From Stomoxys calcitrans (lineage: Eukaryota > Arthropoda > Insecta > Diptera > Muscidae): 64,000 nt of DNA. A program made the translations under genes and the position numbers. Shown here piece by piece: positions 55,418 to 64,000 of the stretch; positions within the stretch are counted from its first letter, which is position 1, and each line of letters opens with the position of its first letter. Under the pieces are notes generated by a model. The model had not been told where the DNA came from. It made no database searches and saw only the letters and a list, made by a program, of their open reading frames with translations. The stretch is from assembly GCF_963082655.1 (NCBI RefSeq), contig NC_081555.1, positions 149,554,505-149,618,504 on the forward strand, read 5' to 3'.

Positions 55418-57299
55418 TAACAACATGACCTAGCCAAAGCAGTCGTTGTATTTAGGTTTTTATACCCACCACCGAAGGATGAGGGTATATTCATTTTGTC
55501 ATTCCGTTTGCAACACATCGAAATATCCATTTCCGACCCTATAAAGTATATATATTCTTGATCAGCGTAAAAATCTAAGACGATCTAGACATGTCCGTCT
55601 GTCTGTTGAAATCACGCTACAGCCTTTAAAAATAGAGATATTGAGCTGAAACTTTGCACCGATTCTGTTTTTGTCCATAAGCAGGTTAAGTTGGAAGATG
55701 GGCTATATCGGACTATATCTTGATATAGCCCCCATATAGACCGATTTAGGCCGATTTAGGGTCTTAGGCCCATAAAAGCCACATTTATTATCCGATTTTG
55801 CTGAAATTTGGGACAGTGAGTTGTGTTAGGCCCTTCGACATCCTCCCTCAATTTGGCTCAGATCGGTCTAGATTTGGATATAGCTGCCATATAGACCGAT
55901 CCTCCAATTTAGGGTCCTAGGCCCATAAAAGCCACATTTATTATCCGATTTTGCTGAAATTTTGGACAGTGAGTTGTGTTAGGCCCTTCGAATTCCTCCG
56001 TCAATTTGGCTCAGATCGGTCCAGATTTGGATATAGCTGCCATATAGACCGATTTCTCGATTTAAGGTCTTAGGCCCATAAAAGCCACATTTATTATCCG
56101 ATTTTGCTATAATTTGAGTCAGTGAGTTTTGTTAGGCCCTTCGACATCCTCCGTCGATTTGGCTCAGAACGGTTTAGATTTGGATATAGCTGCCATATAG
56201 ACCGATCTTTCGATTTAAGGTCTTAGGCCTATAAAAGCCACATTTGTTATCCGATTTTGCTGAAATTTAGGACAGTGAGTTTCCTTAGGCCCTTCGACAA
56301 CCTCCGTCAATATGGCTCAGATCGGTTCAGATTTAGATATAGCTGCCATATAGACCGATCCTCCGATTTTGGGTCTTAGGCCCATAAAACGCGCATTTAT
56401 AGTCCGATGTCGCCGAAATTTGGGACCTTGAGTTAAGTAAAGCCCCTTGACATACTTCTGCATTATCGCACTGATCGGTCTAGATTTGGATATAGCTGCC
56501 ATATAGACCGATCTCTCGGTTTTAGGTTTTGGGGCCATAAAAAGCGCACTTATTGTCCGATGTTGCCGAAATTTGGGACAAAGAGTTAAGTTAAGCCCCT
56601 CCACATATTTCTGCTATGGGACATAAGGTATGAGTTTTGCACCGGATTTTGACCGAAGGTGGTTAACATATCTACCCGAGGTGGTGGGTATCCAAATTTC
56701 GGACCGGCCGAACTTAACGCCTTTTTACTTGTTTTCTTTTTTTTCTTTGTAACTGTGCTATCGTCGTCATACAGCTCATACAGCTCTTGGTTCACACGTC
56801 GCCTATATTCTCCATTAACGCATACTGGTACATATATTTTACGAAGAATCTTTCTCTCAAACACTCTAAGCACTGCCTCGTCTGCTTTCACAAGTAATCA
56901 TGCCTCAGAACTATATAACAACACGGTTAGTATAAGTTTCTTGTATAGTGTATTCTTCGTCTGTCGAGGGGTGGCTTGGTTTGTAAACTGTCTACTGTCT
57001 AAACCAAAGTTGCATCTGTTTGCCAATATTATTCTTCGCTTTATTGCAAAACTGGTATTTCGATCTTTCCATTCCATCTTTCTTTATCTGATCGGTTGTA
57101 CAGGTCGTTTTGGGAGTTGATACCATCCATTTCGTTTTATCTCCATTTACTGCTAGACCCATTTTCACTAATTCCCTTTCAATTCTTCAAAGGCTGCAGT
57201 TACTACTTCCGGTGACCGACCTATGATATGGATGTAGTCGGTATATGGGAGTAGCACATGTTCTCTTGTGAGTAGTGTGCCGTATTTTTTTACATCTGC
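55418..57299 (-). mobile_element. RTE-like LINE remnant split by a DINE
   Basis: 56734-57299 read on the minus strand gives an RT motif C relic (LLPYTDYIHIIGRSPEVV), LILTVLLYSSEA, VKADEAVLRVFERKILRKIY and RRVNQELYELYDDDSTVT. After the DINE, 55457-55418 continues IQRLLWLGHVV, the next conserved segment of the same protein (compare 51265-51230). The catalytic YADD-type motif reads YTDY and stops are present, so it is inactive. Confidence 0.75.
55458..56733 (+). mobile_element. DINE-like element, family B, complete copy
   Basis: 5' end tttttatacccaccaccgaa. Conserved block gaccctataaagtatatata, ttcttgatcagcg and gatctagacatgtccgtctg, very close to the Drosophila INE-1 5' block as I remember it. 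Six units follow. The 3' end is ggtggtgggtatccaaattt, hairpin ttcggaccggccgaac and cctttttacttgttt. It lies inside the LINE above. Confidence 0.85.
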
Positions 57300-57930
57300 A
57301 TCCCATATAATATAGACCGATCTCTCGATTTAAGGTCTTGCGCCCCTAAAAGGTCCATTTATTGTCCGATTTCGAAAATTTGGGACAGTGAGTTGTATTA
57401 GGCCCTTCGACATCCTTCTTCAATTTGGCCCAGATCGGTCCAGATTTGGATATAACTGCCATAGGGACCGATCTCTCGGTTTAAGGCTTTGGGCCCATAA
57501 AAGGCGCATTTATTTTCCGATTTCCTTGAAATTTGGGACAGTGAGTTGTGTTAGGCTCTTCGACATTTTTCTGTAACTTGTCCCAAAACCATCCAGATTT
57601 GGATATAGCTGCCATATAGACCGATATCTTGATTTAAAGTCTTGGCCAAATAAAAGGCGCATTTATAATCCGATTTCACTGATATTTGACACAGTGACTT
57701 ATGTTAGACTTTCGACATCCGTGTTGTATATGGTTCAGATCGTTTTATTGAACAATGATTTGTACTTATTAGTATTTGGTCCAAATCGGAACATATTTCG
57801 ATATAGCTGCTATGGGACCTAAGGTATGCATTTTTCATCGGATTTCGTCGAAACGTGGTTTACATATATACCCGAGGTGGTGGGTATCCAAAGTTCGGCC
57901 AAGGCGAACTAAACGCCTTTTTACTTGTTT
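57300..57930 (+). mobile_element. DINE-like family B, 3' portion
   Basis: tagaccgatctctcgattta, gggacagtgagttgtattag and three further units, ending gaggtggtgggtatccaaag, hairpin ttcggccaaggcgaa and cctttttacttgttt. Confidence 0.75.
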
Positions 57931-57932
57931 CG

Positions 57933-59456
57933 TAATGATAAGGCATCTCCTTTTTACAGCTGAGTCCGGACGGCGTGCCGCAGGACACCCCTCTTAGAAT
58001 TCTTTACTTGGCATAGTACCTCACAAATGTCGCCAGCATTAGGAGACGCTGAAATGTTTTTAGACCCTCGACCATAGGATGGGGGTGTACAAATTTCTTC
58101 ATTCTGTTTGTAACACCTAGAAATATGCGTCTGAGCCCCACAAAGTTTATATATTTTTGATAGTCATGACATTTTATGTCGATATAGACATGACCGTCCG
58201 TCCGTCTATCTGTGGAAAGCACGTTAACTTTCGAAGGAGTAAAGTTAGCCGCTTGAAATTTTGCATCTATACTTTTTATTAGTGTAGGTCGGTTGGGATT
58301 GTAAATGGGCCAAATCGGTTCATGATTTGATATAGCTGCCATATAAAGCAATCTTGGGTCTTGAATTCTTGAGCCTCTAGAGGGTGCAATTCTTATCCGA
58401 TTGGAATGAAATTTTGCCCAACGTGTTTTACTATGGCTTTCAACAACTTTGCTAAATAAGGTTCAAATCGGTTAGTAACCTGATATAGCTGTCATATAAA
58501 CCGATCTTGGGTCTTGACTTCTTGAGCCTCTAGAGGGCGCAATTCTCGTCCGATTTGAATGAAATTTTGTATGAAGTATTTTGTTGTGATATGCAACAAC
58601 TGTGTCAAGTATGGTTCAAATTGGTCCATAACCTAATACAGCTGTTATATAAACTGATCTAGGGACTTGACTTCTTGAGCCTCCAGAGTGCGCAATTCTT
58701 ATCCGATTAGAATGAAATTTTGCATGATGTATTTTACTATGACTTTCAACAACTTTGCTAAATAAGGTTCAAATTGGTTAATAACCTGATATAGTTGCCA
58801 TATAAACCGATCTTGGGTCTTGACTTCTTGAGCCTCTAGAGGGCGCAATTCTCGTCCGATTTGACTGAAATTTTGCACGACGTGTTTTGTTATGATATCC
58901 AACAATTGTCCCAAGTATGGTTCAAATCAGTCCATAACCTGATATAACTGCCATATAAACCGATCTTGGGTCTTAATTTCTTGAGCCTCTAGAGGGCGCA
59001 ATACTTATCCGATTTGAATGAAATTTTGTAGGACGGATCCTCTCATAGCCATCAACATACGTGTTTATTATGGTCTGAATCGGTCTATAGCCTGATACAG
59101 CTCCCATATAAATCGATCTCTTTAATTTACTTCTTGAGCCCCCAAAGGGCGCAATTCTTATTCGAAATGGCTGACATTTTACACAGGTCTCCAGAATATA
59201 ATTAAATTGTTGTCCGTGACGAACCATATCGTGATGTCGCCCTAATAGCAGAGCAAATATTTTCTTTTATCCTTTTTTGCCTAAGAAGAGATGCCGGGAA
59301 AAGAACTCGACAAATGCGATCCATGGTGGAGGGTATATAAGATTCGGTCCGGACGAACTTAGCACTCTTTTGCTTGTTTTTAGATGTTTTCGCCATGATT
59401 TGAATTCTGGCCTTCAGCGCCATGGGCGGAGATACTAACCCCTGCGCTATGGTCGA
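57933..59456 (-). mobile_element. tRNA-derived SINE split by a DINE
   Basis: Body at 57933-58051 (gagtccggacggcgtgccgc, gccagcattaggag, gctgaaatgttttt). The head is at 59381-59456 (agatgttttcgcc, a B-box relic gaattctggcc read in plus, and gcgctatggtcg). The break is in the SINE's T-run (gctgaaaattttttctgatg in intact copies). Confidence 0.75.
58052..59380 (+). mobile_element. DINE-like element, family A, complete copy
   Basis: 5' end agaccctcgaccataggatg. Conserved block with agccccacaaagtttatata, then a shortened microsatellite. About five units. The 3' end has gatccatggtggagggtata, the altered hairpin ttcggtccggacgaa and cttagcactcttttgcttg. It is nested in a SINE. Confidence 0.8.
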
Positions 59457-60850
59457 AATTTGAGACAATCTACCGAAAAAAATCCTATTCATCAGGTTTC
59501 AACTAAAACTGGATATAATATTATTGATTGTTTATAGCCATATCGTAGCAGCAGCATGTACTGGTGATCAATGTGAGACTAACAGTCACATGACTTACAT
59601 TGTCTGTACATTACATCGAAAATATCTTATCAAACTTTATTCCCCTACAATAGAGTTTTAAATAAATAATTCTTAATTATTTTCTATTCCACTCAAAATT
59701 ATATTTAAGATACCATATCTTCATGGTCTATTATATGGAAAAATTTCAATTTTAATTATGAATATTTAAGTAGAAAAAAAAAACTTTCCTCACAACTTTT
59801 CTAGAAAAAATGAATTTATACTCGACGCAGAAAAAAATTGCATAAGAAGCCAACTTCATTTTAAGAAAACTTTGTCGGGGGTATGAATATAATTTTATTA
59901 TCCCATTTCGGAACGAACACTTTGTATGTCTTTGTCTTGGTGAATGTTGGCAATGCAACTTCCACCAAACTCTATTGTTTGAGTTTGCGTGACGCGGAGA
60001 GGCAGTGTGAGCTATGAATGAAACGAGCTAATTTGTGTATGTGAAGAATATTTTTAATTACCAAAATTTTAGGCAAAAAAAGAAAACCCGCCAAGCCAAC
60101 CACAAAAAGAAGTTAGCTCAACAAAAAAAAATATATCTCAAAGGGGAAACTTTCTACAACAAACATTTTTCTACAGCAAAAAAAAAGAAGAGAAAAAAAA
60201 AACAACGAAAAACTTGGCATAGAGTTTTGCTAGCCGTAGCCTTATTGGTATTTTGTACTTTTTCCCCCTTTGAAACGCCAACACCGACAAAAAACTGCAA
60301 AATCAATAAAATGCATTCTGAACCTTAAAAGTGCAAAGAGAAAGGAACGAAGAACAAAGAAATACAAAAACGAGCTACCAAATGCCATAAAAAGTCCATG
60401 AAGCTCCTTTATCAGTGTTTGCTTTTGATGCAGCACAATTTTCACCAAGACGAAAAACTTTCCTTGCTTCAATTGCATCGTTGGTCATGAAGGTTACCGT
60501 TTATTGTTGTTGTTGCTTTTTTCTTATTAAATTTTTCTTGTAGCCTGCTTTTTAGTATGATAGTGGTATGCGAAGGTGATGCTAACGTGTCATAAAATTT
60601 AATGCTTTAAACATCTCTTTAAGTTTGTCCTTTGATTTTCTTTTCGAAAAAGTTACCCAACAAAGTTTAAGGGTTGGGGAACATCGTATCTCTAACTCAA
60701 CTCACGTGGTTCCATTTGCAATACCTGAACTATTAATTTGCGACTACATATTTTATGTTATTGATTATCCAACCATGCTAATATAAGTGGACCAGAATGT
60801 CTGTGGGTCTGCCAAAATGATGATGGTATTCGACCAGTAGTGTACAAAAC
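59457..60850. other. Non-repetitive stretch, no gene supported
   Basis: AT-rich with A-runs (60060-60220). The frame at 60035-60328 is Lys-rich because of poly-A composition and has no domain, although it ends with a short hydrophobic segment. Confidence 0.5.
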
Positions 60851-61054
60851 TGCAAATTCCTTTAATGAACAGGGGCAAACTTCTCAGATATAAAAAAATG
60901 CTATTCGATTCAAGTTTAATCATAAAGGACATCTTCTTTATAGCCAAGTACGAGTGGTGAGCCCCTCTGCCACACCTCTTTGGGAACAAGTTTTTATATG
61001 GTAAAGTTTTTCGCCAATGTCGCCAGAATTAGAAGGAGTTAACCATAGCTGACA
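60851..61054 (-). mobile_element. tRNA-derived SINE body, cut by a DINE
   Basis: gaacaggggcaaacttctca, tatagccaagtacgagtgg, cacacctctttgggaacaag and ccatagctgacattttt. It ends in the T-run where the DINE begins. A possible remnant of the far side, ggatgttctcgccagg, follows the DINE at about 62587-62602. Confidence 0.7.
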
Positions 61055-62583
61055 TTTTTACACCCTCCACCATAGGATGGGGGCATACAAATTTTCTCAT
61101 TCTGTTTGTAACTACTCGAAATATTCGTCATAATATTTTAAGTCGATCAAGCCATGTCCGTCCATCCTTCCGTCTGTCCGTCCGTCTGTCCGTCCGTCCG
61201 TCTATCCCTCCGTCTGTCCGCCCATCTGTCCGTCCGTCCATCTGTCCGTCCGTCCATCTGTTCGTCCGTCCATCTGTCCGTCTGTCCGTCCGTCTGTCCG
61301 TCCGTCTGTCCGGCCGTCAGTCCGTTCGTCTGTCCATCCGTCCGTCCGTCTGTCCGTCTGTCCGTCCGTCTGTCCGTCCGTCTGTCCGTCCGTCTGTCCG
61401 TCCGTCTGTCCGTCCGTCTGTCCGTCTGTCCGTCTGTCCGTCCGTTCGTCTGTCCGTCCGTCTGTCCGTCCGTCTGTCCGTCCGTCTGTCCGTCTGTCTG
61501 TCCGTCTGTCTGTCCGTCTGTCTGTCCGTCTGTCTGTCCGTCTGTCTGTCCGTCTGTCTGTCCGTCTGTCTGTCCTTCCGTCTGTCCGTCTGTCCGTCCG
61601 TTCATTCGTATGACCATCCTTCCGTCTATCCGTCCCTACGTCCGTCCGTCTGTCCGTCCGTCCGTCTGTTCGTCCGTACGCCTGTCCGTACGCCTGTCAG
61701 TACGTCCGCCAGTTCGTCCGTCTGTCTGTCCGTCCGTCTGTCCATCCGTCCGTCCGTCCGTTCATTCGTCTGTCCGTCCTTCCGTCTATCCGTCCCTACG
61801 TCCGTCTGTCTGTCCTTCCGTCCGTCCGTCAGTCCGACTGTCCGTCCGTCCGTCCGTCCTTCCGTCCATTCTTCCGTCCGTCTGTCCGTCCGTCAGTCCG
61901 ACTGTCCGTCCGTCCGTCCGTCCGTCCTTCCGTCCATTCTTCCGTCCGTCTGTCCGTCCGTCAGTCTGTCCGTCCGCCTGTCTGTCCGCTAACTGTCCAT
62001 AACCTGATATAGCTGCCACATAAACCGATATGGGATCTAGACTTCTTCAGCCTCTACAGGGCGCAATTATTATCCGATTTGGCTGAAATTTTGCATGTGG
62101 TATTGTGTTGTGATTTTCAACAACTGTGGTAAAGATAGTTCAAATCGGTCAATAACCTGATATAGCTGCCATATAAACCGATCGGGGGCGTTGATTTCTT
62201 GAGCCTCTAAGACTCGACATTATTATCCGATTTGGCTGAAATTTTGCAAATTTTGCCATATGAATCGATCTTGAATTTTGACTTCTTGAGCCACTAGATG
62301 ACGCAATTATTATACGATTTGAATGAATTACTTCTTCAGCTGGTAACGGACGCAATTTTTATTCGAATTGGCTGAAATTTACCACAATGACTTCTACTGT
62401 GGTCTTCAACATTCAGTCCGAATCGGACCATTACTTGATAAAGCTCCAATAGCATTATCCTTTATTTTCTTTTATCCTTTGTTGACCTAAAAATAAATAC
62501 CGGGAAAAGAACTCGGCAAATGCGATCCATGGTGGAGGGTGTATAAGATTCGGCCAGGCCGAACTTAGCCCGCTTTTACTTGT
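61055..62583 (+). mobile_element. DINE-like element, family A, with expanded microsatellite
   Basis: 5' end acaccctccaccataggatg and gatcaagccatgtccgtcc, then the array below. Three to four units follow (cataacctgatatagctgcc, ttgagcctctaagactcgac). The 3' end is atccatggtggagggtgtat, hairpin ttcggccaggccgaa and cttagcccgcttttacttg. Confidence 0.8.
61154..61990. repeat. (TCCG/TCTG)n tetranucleotide array
   Basis: About 840 bp of gtccgtctgtccgtcc-type repeats. It sits exactly where family A copies carry a 30-50 bp version. A segment around 61590-61640 recurs near 61760-61800 (ttcattcgt...tccttccgtctatccgtccc), showing larger-scale internal duplication. Both strands are open but spurious. Confidence 0.9.
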
Positions 62584-62644
62584 TTTCGGATGTTCTCGCC
62601 AGGCGGGGGCCTCCGGACCGGCCACTATGGACCGGTAGCAGGCT

Positions 62645-63600
62645 TCGGATTGGAAACAGGTAAAAACATGCTTAGTCCGCCCGGGACGAATATTGGTTAC
62701 CCACCAAAATGGATTCTGCTAAATATTTACTGACCCAAATCTGCAACAATCAATTCAGGTTTTAATGCAGCTTCTAAGGTCTTAAGAAGTCATAGCTGGA
62801 TACCGAAATTTAAAACTGTATATAGACCGACTCTGATCATACTTGGCACAGTTGAAAATTGAGGCTTCTTGGAGCACAATAATTTAAATCCGGGAATCGG
62901 TGTATATGGGGGCTATATCATTGAATGTACCGATTCGGCTCATACTAAGCACGAATCACGGATGAATAGACCAATTTACGGATATTGAGGCCAATTTGAA
63001 TCAGAATTGGCAAGGCCCTTAAAAGCTATACCAGAAGTTTTTTTGCTAAGTTTCAGTCAAATGAATAGATGGAAGTTAAGGTTTCTGGGGGCTCCAGTAA
63101 TCAAATCTGGCGATCGGTTTATATGTTGGCTACATCCAAATCTGCCACCGTAGCGCATAGGTTTGCATGCCCGCCTATGACGCCTGGGTTCGAATCCTGG
63201 CGAGACCATCAGAAAAAATTTTCAGCGGTGGTTTTCCCCTCCTAATGCTGGCAACATTTGTGAGGTACTATGCCATGTAAAACTTCTCTCCAAAGAGGTG
63301 TTGCACTGCGGCACGCGTTCGAACTCGGCTATAAAAAGGAGACCCATTATCATTGAGCTTAAACTTGAATCGGACTGCCCTCATTGATATGTGAGAAGTT
63401 TGCCCCCGTTCCTTAATGGAATGTTCATGGGCAAATTTTGCATTTACATTCAAATCTGCAATCCCCAACGACGTACACCGATCAGAAGTATCTATGCAAA
63501 ATTTCAAACGAATATCTTAATTCGTTCGAACGCCATAGTGATTTCGACAAACGAACAGACGCACATGGCTAGATGTCAGATATTCAAATATTTGTATACT
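62645..63600 (-). mobile_element. DINE-like element, family E, with a SINE inside
   Basis: 3' end acaggtaaaaacatgcttag with gtccgcccgggacgaat. Units have gaggcttcttggagcacaat and cggtgtatatgggggctata. The 5' side has cgatagtgatttcgacaaac-like sequence and cacatggctagatg. A SINE is inserted at 63145-63450. Confidence 0.7.
63145..63450 (+). mobile_element. tRNA-derived SINE, full length with target duplication
   Basis: A box tagcgcataggtttgc (63151-63166) and B box ggttcgaatcc (63187-63197) form a Pol III internal promoter. The body contains agaccatcagaaaaaatttt, cctcctaatgctggcaac, cactgcggcacgcgttcg and ttgaatcggactgc, and the tail ggaatgttcatgggcaaatt. Flanking 13-bp copies acatccaaatctg (63132-63144) and acattcaaatctg (63446-63458) are a target-site duplication with one mismatch. 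This is the best reference copy. Confidence 0.9.
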
Positions 63601-64000
63601 TCGGTTCATTGCCTGATATAGCTCCAATATAAACCGATCTCGAACTTTTATTTCTTGCGCCGCTAGAGGGCGCAATTATTATCCAATTAGGCTGAAATTT
63701 TGCACGAAATGTTTCGGTTTGTTCGTCAACAACTGTGCCAAGTATCAACTCAAATCGGTTCATAACATCATAAAGCTCTTATATAAACCGATTTCGGATC
63801 CTGACTTCTTATCCACCATAGGGCTCAATTCTTATCCAATTTGGCTAAATTTTTGCACAATTACTTCCATTTTGGTCTCCAACAGGCAATCCAAGTGTGG
63901 CCCCAATCGGTTCATAACTTGGTATAGTATAGCAATTTTTTTACATGATCCTTTGTTTGTCTGTAAAGAGATATCGGTCAAAGAACTCTGACAAATTCGA
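63601..64000 (+). mobile_element. DINE-like family A fragment, running off the window
   Basis: ttgcctgatatagctccaat, gccgctagagggcgcaatta, gctgaaattttgcacgaaat and two more units. It reaches tctgtaaagagatatcgg and agaactctgacaaattcg, the segment just before a 3' terminus, which lies outside. Confidence 0.7.

Noticed and set aside
60035..60328. 97-residue Lys-rich frame
   Set aside because: Composition follows the A-rich DNA. The short hydrophobic end is not enough for a membrane-protein call.

Overview
This window is eukaryotic, and almost certainly non-coding DNA from a higher fly (calyptrate Diptera, muscid-like). The main evidence is a dense population of elements resembling Drosophila INE-1/DINE-1 (non-autonomous Helentrons). 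They carry ends of the type ataccctccacca...tggtggagggtat, a conserved 5' block (gaccctataaagtatatata, then gatctagccatgtccgtc), central tandem repeats, and a 3' GC hairpin followed by cttagcacgcttttacttg. Mariner-type MITEs, tRNA-derived SINEs, several LINEs and a (GGGCTA)n array fill much of the rest. The species assignment is inference. No housekeeping gene, rRNA, genuine tRNA, operon or CRISPR array is visible. Long open frames of SVCLSVCPSV / DRQTDGQTD / ALALAL type are translated simple repeats.

I sort the DINE-like elements into sequence families A, B, C and E. A: 7021-7749, 15170-16966, 26569-28042, 58052-59380, 61055-62583. B: 14922-18604, 24741-26553, 37085-38760, 45561-46950, 55458-56733. 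C: 598-1495, 9106-10517, 38761-39905. E: 6043-6945, 62645-63600. Their internal units repeat at exactly 153 bp in all four families despite strong divergence. Two other repeat families occur: D (about 130-bp units; 10518-12579 plus, 51330-53200 minus, and flanking 43633-45303) and F (about 95-115 bp; 48631-48859 and 50084-50650).

Layout: 1-5985, DINE fragments, two large (GACA/GACG)n arrays and unique DNA. 6043-8300, nested E and A elements. 8301-9105, a small island with a probable two-exon, 68-residue RING-finger gene. 9106-12900, C, D and B repeats. 12900-14920, unique. 14921-20362, nested DINEs. 20363-23595, mostly unique, with a decayed tandem-repeat coding element at 21616-22680. 23595-28042, DINEs. 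28661-32330, a DINE carrying a MITE and an internally deleted two-ORF LINE (28987-32249). 32734-35650, an inactivated RNase H-bearing LINE split by two MITEs. 35651-39905, DINE B and C. 40766-43200, a second copy of the tandem-repeat coding element, a polypyrimidine tract and a GC-richer relic. 43633-45303, the (GGGCTA)n array inside family D. 45561-53395, B, F, A, two SINEs, an RTE-like LINE fragment and D. 54548-64000, SINEs and DINEs, with DINEs inserted into a LINE and into SINEs.

The elements form an insertion stratigraphy. MITEs lie in LINEs and DINEs, one LINE lies in a DINE, DINEs lie in a LINE, in SINEs and in other DINEs, and one SINE lies in a DINE. Each large simple-sequence array lies within or next to a recognisable repeat element, usually at a position where other copies carry a short version of the same motif. 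The most unusual signals are the shared 153-bp period, the dispersed element with 40-41-residue coding repeats, the (GGGCTA)n block, and the tiny RING gene.
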